Assembly (NCBI GenBank): GCA_963855995.1
Contig: OY979717.1
Coordinates: 68,246,354 to 68,310,353 of the forward strand
Direction: 5' to 3'
DNA length: 64,000 bases
Origin: Muricea muricata
Taxonomy: Eukaryota > Cnidaria > Anthozoa > Malacalcyonacea > Plexauridae
Shown: positions 34,665 through 48,608 of the stretch, piece by piece
How the letters are laid out: the number at the start of each line of letters is the position of its first letter
Position numbering within the stretch: position 1 is the stretch's first letter
Position numbers and translations under genes: made by a program
Notes under the pieces: generated by a model
What the model was told of the DNA's origin: nothing
What the model saw: the letters and a program-made list of their open reading frames with translations, nothing else
The model's database searches: none

Positions 34665-34790
34665 TCAACGCATGGAAATTGAGAGCAGCATGCTGACTTC
34701 ATCATGAAAATCAACATCAAATTCGACGATCAGTTTTTTCAAGGTGTCCTTTGAAGTATCTTCAATCCTGCCAAGATTTTTAAAGGTCAT
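34665..34790 (-). CDS. possible small exon or ORF, low confidence
   Basis: A 41-residue frame starting MTFKNLGRIEDTSKDTLKKL and ending with a TGA is preceded directly by an AG acceptor-like site. Its composition looks protein-like, but I recognise no family and cannot find a convincing partner exon. A GC-rich open stretch at 35098-35178 has no ATG and no usable acceptor. Confidence 0.2.
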   Translation of the reverse strand: MTFKNLGRIEDTSKDTLKKLIVEFDVDFHDEVSMLLSISMR

Positions 34791-34799
34791 CTATTTTGC

Positions 34800-37490
34800 A
34801 TTATGTTCCACCATCACGTGGGTTCAGCACATGGTTGTTCCCAAAAACATACGAACACATTCTAGAGGCAAAATATATGCCAAGATGAAAAGGTTAACAG
34901 TAAATTAAATCCACTTTGATTGCCTGTGTGCGAAAGGTGTTTACATTCATGGGATTTTTTAGCAGCGAGAGCTGAATACTGGGTCGAGACCAGTCGACGT
35001 CATTAGCCACAGTTGACAGAATGAAATTCATGCAGAGAGCGGGGAAAATATTTAATTTGATCAAGCAAACAAATTTTAGACAATTCATTTGGCTGACCGA
35101 TATATGGATATTTTGGATGCGCGTAGAATCTCTGGCTCCGCGGAGCAGCTGGATGGCTCGCCAGGCTTCAGCCGCCAATAATTGTTCCGTAGTTTGATTT
35201 TAATTTCAAATATTTCCAAATATCATTTTGAATAATTTACATCATTGCCTTTTGTACGATTGAGTGAAACAGGAATATTTATGAGTAAACTCGTGCGAGC
35301 AGTAATTTTATGTGATAGAAATAATTATACACCCGGTTCAAATTTCACATCATAGTTGTGTTCAATGCAAATATTTGGTACAAAATTTATAAACGTAAAT
35401 ACAAAAATTCAGATCTATACTATTTTCTCCTAACCGCTATATTTAAAAGCATTTAAAGTTGTTTTTCGGCTACCATTCCCCGGAACGGTTTAGCGGACCT
35501 TTTGGCGCTCAAGGTAAGCGCATCAATTCGAGCTTCCTGAGTTTTTTACTAAATCATGGATGATCGAGTTTTAAAAAACACGCACATAACAGTCACTTTC
35601 TACCAACTGAAAAATGGCAACAAATTTTTTTTTAGCGTAGCCGGTTTTTCAAATTACAGACAACCTAAAAATATTTGAGCATCTTATAAACATCAACCAC
35701 GTTTTAAGAATATTTCGGACAAGACTCATTCAGAAGTCATATCATAAAGAGGCCGTGGGCTGTGATCAAAAATTGTTTAATTTCGTGGCACCCATCTGGG
35801 AAACACACGGTTTAAAGTTTATTTAATTTGAAAAATAATGTAAATAGATACATTGCCACCAAAAAAGTTCTCAAAAAACGCGTCCGATACCGAGAAAACT
35901 ATTAAATTGTATTACAGTAAAAAGATGTGAAATTTACTACAACAAAAGCGACTAGCATCATAAGAAAGAGCGCAAAAAAACTATTTGAAGAATAAAAAAA
36001 TGTTTAAGAGTCTTATACAACAAAAATGTATTTCTAGCCATGTTTTGACCTAATATCCCAAGGCTTTTCATGTTTTCTCGCTAAAATTTTCATTTGGTAT
36101 CTTTATTAATATCACTCAAAATGCCTATCAGTATCTTTATTAATATCACTCAAAATGCCTATCACTGCTTTACACTTCATACACTACCCCGTATGGGCGG
36201 CTGTCAACAGTACTAAATGTTGCACAATATCAGAACACTAAATCAATGCTAATTGCTATAGACTGATATATGTCACGCTAAATCAGTGTTCAGGTGTGAA
36301 CTGCATAGCATCAACTTACTTGCTGTAGGTCAATACAATTTATAATCTTTATTTACAGGAAAACTTTCTCACCAGTGTGATTTTGAGTTGGTTTTCTTTG
36401 ACGTACCGCGGAGTAGATCCCATTTACCTATCTTATATAAATAATTAGAAATCTCAAAAAATCTTGAATTTTTACTGCTTCAAATTCGATGGAAAACCTC
36501 CTCAAATATAAAATAATTTAAATAAGCCAGTTAAACACCGAAGACTAACTTGAAGTACAAGTGATATGTTATTTCCCGTCAGAGCTGCATTTCCTCCGGA
36601 GAATATTTATATCACTTATATCCCTCGTTCTCGATGTTTAACTTATGCCACATAATTGGAAATTTCCCCAGATATACTATTTTCTCTAACACTGGAGTCT
36701 TTAGTTTTTCAGAAGCATTGATTCCTAAAAAATTATCACATTGTTATCAAAAATTTAACAAAATGCAGTTGCATTATAGTTGAAAGCTGTTCGAAAATTA
36801 ATTAATGCTTTGTTTAATTCTAATCTGCAAGCTGCCTTTTTTCATGCAGTGTGTCGAAGGAGCATTACTAAGTGTGCACTCAATTTATACACAGTACGTA
36901 CTGTGATATATATATACCAAGCAAATTGCTAACATTAATGTCCAGTAGAAGATGGTGGTATACTTACTATATATGGTAGATATATGTGACGGCCAATATA
37001 CATCATATCATCATTAACCTATGCATGTTCAATGGACATGGTGCAGTGCTGTTGACACTTTTCAACAAGAAAATTAAAATGGAAGACATACAGGGTAATT
37101 AACACACTTAACACACTGTTCCCACATATTGTGCTAGACTAATTTGCATTTTACACGTGGCAACTTGCACAGCCAACATTAATTAACGAATAAAGAGCTA
37201 TAAGTCACCAAATTAAAACTTAAAGTGTTAAACTATTTAAACAACTAACATAAAATTTTCTGCGAGTGAATAAGTTGTTATTGTGATTACCTCAAACTTT
37301 TTTTAATTCCATGAAACGTTTGCCGTTAGCGTTTGTGAGAACAATATTTGAATGACAAGAGAGCTCGCTGGTAAAAATTGCGGAGATATTAGTAATTGTA
37401 ACCGGCTGGCCTCCTTTGTTGCATTCTGATTAGTGCAGTTATCTTAATGGCATCTGATAATTAATGACCTTATAGTTTGCAGAAAATTTT
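34800..37490. other. intergenic DNA, no supported gene
   Basis: AT-rich, with no gene that I can support. Only a perfect 34-base tandem duplication (36097-36164) stands out. Confidence 0.45.
36097..36164. repeat. 34-bp perfect tandem duplication
   Basis: Two identical units beginning GTATCTTTATTAATATCACT and ending GCCTATCA. Confidence 0.9.
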
Positions 37491-37493
37491 TTC

Positions 37494-37553
37494 ATGGACG
37501 TGTTGAAAGGGATGGAGTTTTGTGAAATTGACGTCTATGCGCGGCCCATTGGG
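37494..37553 (+). CDS. possible first exon, low confidence
   Basis: An ATG followed by 20 codons (MDVLKGMEFCEIDVYARPIG) runs straight into a consensus donor GTGAGT. I find no partner exon or recognisable family. Confidence 0.25.
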
Positions 37554-37931
37554 GTGAGTCTCGATCATATTTTCACATTCTCACGCAACTCGATCTGGCC
37601 GACCTCTTATTTAGTAAAATCTACACTTTGCACAACTCTGCCCAGACATACTCCTAACCTTGTAATACGTCTATGAATATTTTACATGATTAGGCTACGC
37701 ATGAATATCATATCTACATTTTTTGTAAAGTGCAAAGTGCAAACGTGGTCGCGGGTTAGATTCCAATCACAATAAAGAAATTTTGCGTCTTGCCCTGTTT
37801 GGAATTACTAAAAATTACTTCCAAATTGCACCATCTCAGATAACTGTGTTAAAAATCATGGTTAATGACTTAAACTTGAAAAGAGTTTTCCTGCGGAGTC
37901 ACACTTTTGTCGAAACCTTTGATGTTTTTAC

Positions 37932-38050
37932 CTGCTTAACCGAGCCATCTTCCTAGCAAGTAAACTTGGTTCAGTAACATCCATCAAACCGCTATGATAT
38001 AGCTCTGAAGTCCCAGGACCTTTAGCATTCTTAATGACACCACTTACCAT
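37932..38050 (-). CDS. candidate first coding exon of an unrecognised gene
   Basis: The ATG at 38050 opens 39 codons plus two bases (MVSGVIKNAKGPGTSELYHS, then ...LLARKMARLS) ending at an AG|GTAAAA donor. A perfect RFX X-box lies just upstream, suggesting a ciliary gene. One caution: ATG|GTAAGT at the start is itself a consensus donor, so this could be a non-coding exon edge instead. I could not place downstream exons securely. Confidence 0.4.
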
Positions 38051-38051
38051 G

Positions 38052-38065
38052 GTTACTATGGTTAC
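38052..38065 (-). promoter_or_regulatory. perfect RFX X-box
   Basis: On minus it reads GTAACCATAGTAAC, which is GTNRCC, two bases, RGYAAC with no mismatch. It lies directly upstream of the ATG at 38050. Confidence 0.55.
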
Positions 38066-38099
38066 TCCGCCGCCATCGTTTGCGTAGAACAACATGCGC

Positions 38100-41000
38100 A
38101 ATTCAAGAGTGAGGGCACATACTTGAGTGAGATTCTATCTATGTATTCATTCTAGAATGTGTCGGAGCCTCTAATAGCTATTATATTGTTCATATGGGAC
38201 AGGATTGTTAACTAATAAAGTTGTATTTTAAAACTAAGAATTCCTATCATCTATTCTATTCTTTCCCGGAATGTGTTTATTGACGGATTGTCTAATTTTA
38301 CAGAGAATTTAAAGTGTTTATAAATCATTGACATGAGGATACGGTAAATACCAATCTAAAATCATCAGGCGTTGTGATTGGCCTCTTGAAACAAAAGTCA
38401 TCATTGTTTATGATTCGTTCTTCAGAAAACCAATTTTAATAGTTTGTTGTCTTTTATTGTTATAACCAACCACTCACAAAACTTGTTAGTATACCTTGGT
38501 GGCGAACCTTAGGATAAATGAACTAAACAATCATACTATAAAATTGCAAGATAGATTGGAATCGTTAGGGTATCAACGTTAACGACAAGTTTCAAGGTGG
38601 AATTCTGCATCAAATAAGGAACAGTTGTATGAATATAAGATATTTGAGGATTATTGGATGAGACTGAGCAGGATACTTACAATTATTCAGACCGAGGTTA
38701 GCGTTATCTGCCGAAGCGAAGCTGAGACTCATGTGAGATACCGCTGAAAAAATACGCGGGCACCGTATGAACATGACACATGACAAATATACGACATTCA
38801 TTTGTCAAGGTCAATTACACAAATAAATGTCGTATTTGTCAAGTTCAAAATTTGACCTTGACAGATACGAGATTTACTTTGTCTGCGCCGAAATACGCAT
38901 AATTGTCTGTAGGCTCTTAACCAATGAAAATACAGGAATATATAGTGAACAATAATTGTTTTTATACGAAATGAGGAACAGTTGCAAGAATATATGATGC
39001 ATGTTTGTATATACAACATCGAATTGTTTATTTACCAATTGGCGGATTAACTCTTATAAAAAATGGTTGAGTACATCTATATTTTGGTCTGTAAAAATAT
39101 CTACAGCTAACTAAAAAACTGATCAAATAAACATTAGATAATAATAGTAGCAATGGTGTCATCAGTAGCAACGCTCGGAAAAGTTCAAAATACAAAAACG
39201 GGGCTACTAGTAAATAATACTTTCCAGAAATGCCAGTCTGTTAATTAATCTCAAATTGCTTGAAGGTCAGGCAATTTAAGCTGATCAAAATAAACATATC
39301 GATCAGATCGTGCACTATTTAGCTACCTTACTCGAAGTAAAAATCTTTCCGTCCTCATGCATATATGAGACAAGTGCAACAAAACATGTATTATAGGTTG
39401 AATGTACGTAAAGCTAGAAAACATAACGTCATAGGTAATTATTGAACTAGGTTACCAAAGGTAAATATCCAGGGTCTGTACGCAAACAGTTTGCTATCCG
39501 ACATGTTTGCGACACATGTTTATACTTTACCAGCAGACAACCTTAAGAAATATATAAGAAAAAACATACTCATCGAATAATGAGAAGTACTTACAAACGG
39601 ACAAATACAGCAAACTGTAAACCAGCTTGTTGGAGTAAAACCATGATTTTGCCCTGAACAAAAGGCGGCCTTTTATTGTTTTTTCTCGGCGCTTTATTGT
39701 TTTGTTGCATTGTTTTGTTTAAGTTACTAATATATGCAAGACAAACATTTCTTGGGTTGTTTACGACGTAAGCAGAGAGGACACTCCACTTTGTTAACCA
39801 CAGCAACAATAGCAATCAACAATGTATTTTTAAATCATAAAAGCTGCCATAACAACATGTTAAAACTATTGTCTGATTGCATTGGAAAGTAAAAAAAAAT
39901 TTACTGATGGACCCCCGTAATGTATAGTGATAGTAGTATTTGTACTTTCAATATGTTTGCGTGAACTGCAACGGGAATCTATAAATCTACCAACAGAATT
40001 TTTAACTCAGACATTATAACAATGCATGAAAATATGTTCAACCGCTCAAGGTTTAGCTAGAGATCTGTCCGCATCCACAACATTGCATGCACAAATACGC
40101 ACTGCTTATATTATAATATAGACATTTCTAAACATTTATTTGTTTCACAATAAGTCGTTACTTGACAACAATTCAAACATGTTGTTAAAACGTATGTTCG
40201 GTAACAATATACTCAAGAATATCTATACAGTGTAGTAAAGCAGCAGTGTCCTGTTTTGTGGCAGACATAAACAATCTCGTAAAATTGATCCTAAAAGAGA
40301 TAGTATCACACTATCACAATCACAGTAATCACAATAATTTATTCGCACTTGAAAACAAAACAGAAAATACATGTGAATAGGAGACAAAGAGGTTTTCCCT
40401 ATATTAATTATTTCCAAAAATAAAAGTTAAGTAACAATCAGTAAAATTAGTTTCAGTAGCCTTCATCTCTTACATCCCCAGATAACTTCGAAGTCTCCGT
40501 TTAAGTTTTCCAGAGTTGAATATATCTTTTAATATTATATACAGATAGTTGAATATCTTTTAATCCAAATCCTCTTTTGCATGAGTCATCACTAAACAAC
40601 TTGAAAGCTTGCTGAGCGAGTGCTTGAACATAATTAAAATAAACTGTCGAGCACTCTGACTGATGAAAGCAGTCGCAGTGAGCATGCGAGTTTACTCACA
40701 AGAACATACATCGTAACGTGTTATAAGTCACATGATGATATACGCGATTTATGCTAATCTCTCCATCAGTAGGGAAATCCAAATTAGATCACATTGATAG
40801 CTTTTAACATAAACTATGTAGAGAAAATCCATGCTGACCACACAGGAAAGAAAACTATAGGTGCAAGAAATAATAGTCACTTACTACAAGTCTACCGGCA
40901 CGATGAGATAGGTCGAAATAAATTAGCCGAATAATAATAGGCCATGTATCATGATGTTCGCGCCATGTCGGTAAATGAGTCATGTTGTGCAGCAATAGCG

Positions 41001-42870
41001 TGATGTTTTGCTCTTAATACACAGCACTGTTAATGACCACCATGAACATTCTTTCATGCTTGTTGACTTATTAAGAAAATGGGGACCTGCGGGGAAAAAA
41101 TGTTTTGAGCGAAACCAAGGTTCCGGACTTCATACTCCTTGTTTTAAAGTAAATAAAGGCTTTCTAAATCGATATTCATACCGAATAACCATGCCATATA
41201 TACATATCGCACTATGTATAGGCTCTTTTCTAATCTATCCTTAGATCGAGTACCCTTTTTAATTGGGGAAAAATAAAATTTGAGTGTCTGTTCCCTGGCA
41301 GCTACGGTCTCACTAAGGTGGTTGTATATACGAAACCCACAGAAACTTGGGTTTTGATGATCAGCCTATAAACTATATGATCATTATTGAACTCTGTAGG
41401 CAATATATTTTTTCATGCAACTTGGTTGCAACATCATGTGTTTGAGACATTATCTATACTGCCCTATACTGCCAAAAACTATAATAATTTTCACTAAGAT
41501 ATTTCCGATGACAAGTTTATAATGACAAACTATTAGTCAGGTCTTGCACGCGGCGCCGACGATCATTTCTAATGATCTTTGCGTGCAAGGCCCACAATTA
41601 TGTCCTGTCAGCATTTCAAATTCATCTCCTGCAACAAACACTGGGCAAGTAACTACTGTAACTTTTTACTTCGCGTTGGTACTTTTCAGTGTGAAATTTC
41701 ATGCGCATAAATTAGTTCCTTAGTATTTTCTTGAGCTTGATCATTCCTTTATAGTCAAAAATGACCCACTGTTACTATACAGAGTAAATTAAGTGCATAA
41801 AGTAATGATCTAGAATGCATCAAAGCGTTCGTGCCTGACAAGAATTCGTCATGTTTTAGTGTTTATTCTTGCAAATGGGACTTGGCATTACATTTACTGT
41901 TAGATCATAAAATAAAGCACTTTTTACAGCAAGAATGATATTTCTGCTCAGATTATTTTCACACACGAATTCGAAATCAGCGTGTGGTTCCTTATGGCGC
42001 CTGACGAAATTGAGTAGATAGTTGTGCTTGCGACGCATTTTAATTTGTCGTGTTTATGGAGATAAGCTTTATTTAGAGAAACATAAAACAAAGGCCCAGT
42101 TTTGAAGTAATCTTACATTCTTGCTCGAAGTCATTTACGCGTTAAACTCTTGTACATGTGAATGAGATCTTGCAGTCCCAGACACAAATTGGTTTTATCG
42201 TTTAAAAGAACCTAAATGATTTAAACATGAACGTGTTTTAGTCACGAAAGAAGATGTAAACTTAGACAGTATCGAGTCGTTGAAGATGTAACTTTGCAAT
42301 GCAGGATACTAGAAATGTATTTCCAATAAACTAAAAGCAAAAAACCGGTTCAGTGATTTTTATAAATGTGTGGCACAGAGTCTTGCAGGTTTTGCTCGAA
42401 TATATCAGATAATAAGAATATCAGTGACCAAAGGGCAAAAATCGTCGAACAGCGTTGCTTTAACTTATTTGCGTAAACTAAACAACAATAGAGTGCAGTC
42501 ATATTTCGATGTTTCATACACAGTACAACTTAGTACCTTTTAGAGCATGATTCTCTTTGACTAAACACACAACGTAATTTTTTAAAAAAATTTTATTAGG
42601 TATTAAAAATTGACGTTCTTAGAAAGAACATGTAAAGCATGAAATTCCTTTCCTATTAGCCTAACGTAGGCCATACTTATGTTAAATGTATATCTATATA
42701 TACAATGTATATTGTATATAAGTCGTACAATATTCGTTACTAAAACAATCATAAAGATGAGGCGAGAATTATTAATGAGAATAGTCTTGGTTACTTATTC
42801 ATTGAATAGTTCATGATAGACTATAATGTATCCAAATATTATAGTAGTAAATAATAGCACCTATATTGTA
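38100..42870. other. intergenic DNA, no supported gene
   Basis: No frame with recognisable similarity. Minor structure only: a TGTCGTATTTGTC/GACAAATA palindrome near 38785-38840 and a GTCTTGCACGCGG...TTTGCGTGCAAGGC inverted word pair near 41546-41592. Confidence 0.45.
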
Positions 42871-42871
42871 T

Positions 42872-42916
42872 ATAATATATTATATTATATTATATTATAC
42901 TATACTATACTTTATT
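42872..42916. repeat. TATAT/TATAC low-complexity repeat
   Basis: Tandem TTATA and CTATA pentamers just past the 3' end of the acetyltransferase gene; contains TTTATT, a possible minus-strand AATAAA for it. Confidence 0.7.
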
Positions 42917-42974
42917 ATAGTATGTACATATATAATTCTTTAAATTTGGGAATATACTAATTTCAGTTTCAATT

Positions 42975-43865
42975 TTAGTGAATATAATTGATAAGATGTC
43001 TTGGTATTGCATGAGTACAGTCAGGTTTTATTTGAGCTGCCTGGCTTGGCGCAATGTTCAAAGTGTTTGCTACGCTGATAGGTAGTTCGTAATGTTGGAG
43101 GTGTATTGATGCAAGTCCACAACTTCGTTTTTGTCTCTTCATTAATTCAAATTTGCACTTTTTGTATAGACGAATAGCAGGCTGGTGCGCTTCAGTTGTT
43201 TCAAGAACAATGCGTTTATAGTTTGTTGCTTGTAGAAACTGGATGGCGAAATGACAAAGGCTCACTCCCACACCATTACGTCGGAATTTCTGCGCTACAC
43301 CCATACGTTTGAGTTCAATCGTTTCTTCGTCAACGTGAGCAAAACTAACAAAACCTACGACAACACTGTTCTTAATTGCGACCCAAATACTTGATCCATT
43401 TCTAGCAAAGTCACTATATCTTGTGCACGTTTCCTGGGTCTTGTAATACTCTGTCATATCCTCTAAATCTTTGCTCAAACTATTAGAAATATGATCATTG
43501 AATAGTTTATGAAATGATGCCAGTACGGTGCATATGTACAACAGTTCGAAGGCGATACAAACAAGGATTGATCTCGTAGCGACGTAGAGCAGAGCAAACA
43601 GGATCACCATTGTCAGTAGGGATAACGAACGTGCGATGCCGATCTTGAACGCAGGAAAGATTCTGTCCTGATGACCTTGCTGGTAGATCTCACGGACAGT
43701 TTCTATGTCATCTTTCGTAAGCAGCCGAAACTTTACTCGTTGATGCTCATCCTTTTGTGGAACTTTAAATTTTGGCGTCAGCACTCGCTGCTTTCTTCGT
43801 ATAGTTGGCGTTGATCGCGGACTTTGGTATTCGTATAAGCACCAAACAGCGAACAACTTGTCCAT
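42975..43865 (-). CDS. NAT8-like GNAT N-acetyltransferase, intronless
   Basis: Starting at the ATG at 43865 (MDKLFAVWCLYEY) the protein has 296 residues. Residues about 43-65 begin the GNAT fold (VKFRLLTKDDIETVREIYQQ). Residues about 80-118 form two hydrophobic segments typical of NAT8 (SLLTMVILFALLYVA, LVCIAFELLYICTVLA), which anchor the enzyme in the ER membrane. Acetyl-CoA motif A is RMGVAQKFRRNGVGVSL (about 187-203), followed by the LETTEAHQPAIRLYKKCKF block. The family acetylates amino groups of cysteine conjugates or of lysines in ER proteins; the substrate here is unknown. The frame stays open upstream to 43946, but an ATG at 43889 has a poor context and a TATA-like element lies at 43919-43927, so 43865 (A at -3, G at +4) is favoured. 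A C-terminal tail of about 30 residues extends beyond the domain. Confidence 0.85.
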   Translation of the reverse strand: MDKLFAVWCLYEYQSPRSTPTIRRKQRVLTPKFKVPQKDEHQRVKFRLLTKDDIETVREIYQQGHQDRIFPAFKIGIARSLSLLTMVILFALLYVATRSILVCIAFELLYICTVLASFHKLFNDHISNSLSKDLEDMTEYYKTQETCTRYSDFARNGSSIWVAIKNSVVVGFVSFAHVDEETIELKRMGVAQKFRRNGVGVSLCHFAIQFLQATNYKRIVLETTEAHQPAIRLYKKCKFELMKRQKRSCGLASIHLQHYELPISVANTLNIAPSQAAQIKPDCTHAIPRHLINYIH

Positions 43866-43918
43866 GTTCACGACAAAGCAGCTTAGCATCGACTGAAGTG
43901 GTAGAACAAGACTGTGGT

Positions 43919-43927
43919 ATTTTATAA
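43919..43927 (-). promoter_or_regulatory. TATA-like element of the NAT8-like gene
   Basis: TTATAAAAT on minus, about 55 bases upstream of the chosen ATG. Confidence 0.4.
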
Positions 43928-43969
43928 CGGGTGCTGTCCAAAACACATGCTGTTACCCAGGGCACCACA

Positions 43970-46900
43970 TGAGGTTATATGATGACATGTGGAAAAACAC
44001 TGTTAAGCTGTGAAACTTCCTGGCACGCTCAGACTCTGTCGGGAATGCCTCTTACCCCTATGCCAATATTCGACTTCCTTCCTTAAAAGATTTTTCTTAA
44101 TCCTCCAGTCGAATTGCTGCTCCAAGCACCTGAAACCACAAAAGTATAGTTGAATAATTGTGGTGTGAGATAAAATACAAACATTTTAAAGTACAAGTTG
44201 AACATGTATTTAAAACACTCTCGAATGCCGACATGAATAGCTTAATGCTGACTTGCAAATGTGTTATTATTTTATCAACATATCGTCAGGTAATTGCACT
44301 CATCTCGCGGCCAACTTACATATAGGACGCCCCGCAATTCAAAGCTGAAAGCCAATTACGGCAAGGCAACTTGTTGCCTGCTAGTCTAAATTATGAAATT
44401 ACTCAAATCCCTGACAGGAGAACAAGTATCCTCAGAGAAAATTCGGTCGCTATCAAATATGTTTAATTCTATACTTCTATTTTTGTTCAACCACTTGAAC
44501 TAATCAACACATCTACTAATATCTCTACTTAAACACTTCAAAATGCATGTACAGTAATTTACACCCACACAAACTTATTAGCCTTAGCAGTTTTTTGCTC
44601 TGTAATAAACGCCAACGTCCCATTTGTGAATAAAAACATAACCAGGTGTATATAGACCTGTTTTATGCATCACGTCTTCAGATTTATCTCTTCGCATTTA
44701 TTTGTGGTATCTAATCGGTCAACGATAGTATTTTGAATCAGTTTATATAGTTTTAAGTCCAGTTCTTGCTTGAAATTTCCGACCAATGAAGACATTTTAC
44801 TTTAAACTTAACAAATTAAATTCGATGGAAATGAGATTTTCTTTCATACTACTAAATAATTATATCGGGTTGATTGCACTATTTCATTCTGCTACATTTA
44901 AGTTTCGCAGACTTTAACTTTTCCGTCAATTTTGTATTGTATTTCAATTGTATTCATCTCTGGAAATGAATTGACTAAGACGAATGTCCCTTGTTTTTTT
45001 TTGAAATATGCACGTTGATGCGCAAATTCCAATCTAATTGTTGTCTTGTGGTCATATGGAAGAACATGTACGACAATTGATAAAACCAACCGGAAAGACT
45101 CATGCTGAAATAAAGTATATGACTGTATTTGGCCAATTAAGTCTATTACAGAAACTTAAATCAAACGTTCATATTAGGAATAATTCAATTTCATTGCGTT
45201 TATCTTGTTATAGTAGCTACTAACTGCGAACTGAAACAGCGAACACCATTAATGTGGTTGTACTTGTGTAAAAGTTTTAATTCAGCAAAAGCACGGTTGT
45301 ATGATTGTGTGTTGTGTTAGTTGCTATGCTTGATTTGTCTCAGCTTCAGTAGGCGATTCGTATTGATTACTGTTAGCTTATGCAGTTTTGCCTAATGATG
45401 CAGGCCTAGAACAGAATGGAACAATTGGTAACCAAGGCACAGAATAGAAATAAACAGAAAGGCCACTCGAGTCGGAACCTTTGAAGTTTGTGTCTCCACG
45501 CATGTCTCATTACGCATGTTCATTATGCAGGTTCTGGCCAGTCAATTGCCTTTTCTGGCCAATAGGAACGCTGAACTGGCCGTTCCGCCATTATTCTGGC
45601 CAGATAACTGCATAAAAATAGGGGGACATGTTGCACTGCTGAGTGGCCCTACTGTTTATACCCTATACTGTGACCAAGGATTCAGTGCTGCACAAACATA
45701 TACTAAATTGAATCTTATGGGATCCTCTATTGTCATAGTTGTCATGGTTGAATGAAAACTATTCTCTGCCTATGCCTTGTTCACTTCAACTCGGCCTACT
45801 GAATACCCAAGGGAACAGAGATATTGATAACATTGAAATATTTGTATTTATACATACAATTGAAATGAAAGATATTGTGATAACGACATATGATACAGTA
45901 ATGAAGGTGAACACATTCATTGATGATTTTCTGTATTCGTTTTTACAGTGCTTTTTAGTCGAGTAAAAAATGAAGAATTAGAATTGGTGCACGCAATTGC
46001 GCATGCGCTCGCGAAATGAGTTTTTCGCACTTTTAAGAAGTTTAACTTTTGAGGAGGCAAAAATAACTAAATGACACCACCTCCAAACAGAATGCCAGGA
46101 ATTATGCAAAAATAGTTTCCTGGTGATTCATACCACTTATATATCAGCGGGCTTGTGTAAGAAAATCTACTTAAATGGCGACAATCATAGCGTGATTCAT
46201 ATCACGCGCTGACCTTTCATTAATTAAAAATTTCAGGTGAATAGAGAGTGATTACACAATGCCTCAAACTGCAATTTGTTTCAGATTTCATTTCAACTAG
46301 TGGTCTAAATTACTCATTACCAGTTAAAAATTGTTACAATTCCAAGGTTACAACATCTTTGTTTGTTTTTCGTATGGTTTCACAAAATGTTCACATTTAC
46401 TTAGTTTGTTTTGTGCACCTGCTTTGTGGTCAAGTTTCTTTTGACTCGTACAGTGCACCAAGTTACTATGTCTCCGCAAATTCCAATGACCTTGATAAGT
46501 AGTGCATTTGAATTTATTAAGTGTTTTAAAAGTTTGGATGTTTTTTTATTATAGTGACCTAAAATTTAACTTTAAGTTGTTCAGTCAGGGGAAATTTGTA
46601 GAAATTTTACGCACCACACACGATTCCACTAAAAGACTTGTACCTGTTATTCATGATTTTTCATCCTCTTGAAAAGAGGTATTTCGTTTTTATAGCTTCT
46701 CTATTTTCATTTCGCTTACGGGGAACAATTATACTACCAACATTATTACGTAACTACTAACATCAAACTATTTGAAATGTTCTTTTTGAGTAGCTTATTA
46801 GGAAATATCATCCATACACCGGTACATGAAGTTACTAGTTAGAGAAAATTGTTAATACTTTTACAACCTGAGGCTGAGCAGTTGTAGTTTAAAATGTTCA

Positions 46901-48600
46901 GACTATTTTCATGCCAAAAGGCTTACTGATAAGCTCTTTCTTGATCGTACTCCGGATGTTTTTCATTAAACTGAGACATATTTCCAAACAATGTTTTGTT
47001 TCAAGTAAAATGCAGACAAGCAGAATTCTTAATGAGCTAACTATACGTTCTTACATGTGATTATAAAAAGTTTTTCCCCCAAATGGGTTGGCAATAAGTT
47101 ATTTCGCCGCCTTTTTTGGTTTGCCAGTTAAGTTTTTGCTCAACCTGCAGTGTATGACCTCCCACGTATGATCTGCCATCATTTTATATTGTTTAACTAA
47201 ACGAAGGTTTGTTGATACAGTCCATTCATAAATTGTTAACGAAGTTCATCGCTAAGGAGGCGGCCGCTTTCTAAATTTGCTTGCAAAACAAATACCTGTT
47301 AAACAGACAACGATATAGATGAGATTTTAAATACCTCACACTATATTTGGTCAAAGACAACTCGAATTAGGCATTAGATAGGATTTTTGTCCCATTTGTG
47401 GCTGCTTTTAGAAACGCTATGAAAGAAAATAGCCGCCGTAACGCAGAGTTTTAAATGTACTCAAGCTTTATTGAAGTAATTTCCGCGCCATTTGCATGCG
47501 AGACCCAGAAATGCAAAATAGCTTAAACCTCACGTCAGCATATACTATAAAATGACGCAATGAACGATGACTAATGTTCTAGTTATTTTAGTCTGATGGG
47601 TATTATGTTAGAATACGTCAAATACACATCCCTTATTTATGTTTTCTAAGCAAATAGTGTATAGTACGAAAACAGTTTATTTTCCCCGCCATTTATTTGT
47701 AGAGAAGGTTCTAGAGATACTCTAAAACTGGTGTTCTGCCGAAATCATTAAAATTAGCGGCTAAAGCCACTAACGTTCGTGATGTATGGCTAATGTACAC
47801 GCGAGAATGAGCTGGAATTAAGTTCATTAATTGAAAGTGCACCGCGATCGAAACATTAAAAATGACCCGAAATATTACGTACCCATCGTGTAAAAACTAA
47901 TACGTACGAAAGACTGGAGAAAAGTCGTGTCAAGTAACGTTATTTTATGCAGTCCTGCATCGATTGAATAAACTGCATGATTCTTTCATCCAGCTACATG
48001 TAAATGAAATAATTCGTATACGCATATAACTAGTGATTTTACAGTGATGATTTTGAGTTTTTGACAGTATAATCATAGAAGAAAAGAAGAGGCTAAAAAC
48101 ATAAAAATAAAAATCTTCTTCCAAGTAATAATTGTTTAAGTCAACTGATTAAAGTTCAATATAACGTAGAACTAACTACGATTAATAGCTAATTTCAATT
48201 ATACAAACTGAACAGAAAACCAATGGTCTCTTCTCTGATTGCCATGTTAACATAGCAAGTTCAGTATCATAACGCAATTGTTGCCATGGAGAAATTGCCA
48301 TGGAGAAATTGGATTTAAAGAAATTAGATAAACACATAGTTATTAATGTTTCTCTGCAGTGTAAATATACTATATGGCTAACATGGATTTACATTTCTGC
48401 ATAGTTTACAACTATTAAGGCAATTTAAAAATGAAGTGGTTAAAAACTTTACCAAGCATAATTAAAATTATATATATGGGGATAAAAATGCCAATTTATA
48501 CGATGCTCTCAAAAAGATTCAACACGCCTATTGGAAGAAGAATTTATCTTAACATGGCATTTTGCATTTTGCTATTTTGTTTTGATGAAAAATTCCCAGC
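43970..48600. other. intergenic DNA, no supported gene
   Basis: AT-rich, with no recognised coding sequence. 45530-45630 has several CTGGCCA words that recur in a similar order at 61750-61830. CCATGGAGAAATTG is duplicated in tandem at about 48284-48311. Confidence 0.45.
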
Positions 48601-48608
48601 AAGGTTAG

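Noticed and set aside
35098..35178. GC-rich open frame resembling a first exon (LAAEAWRAIQLLRG) near 35.1 kb
   Set aside because: It opens with TTG rather than ATG, has no AG acceptor upstream, and its only donor-like site (GTCAGC) is weak.
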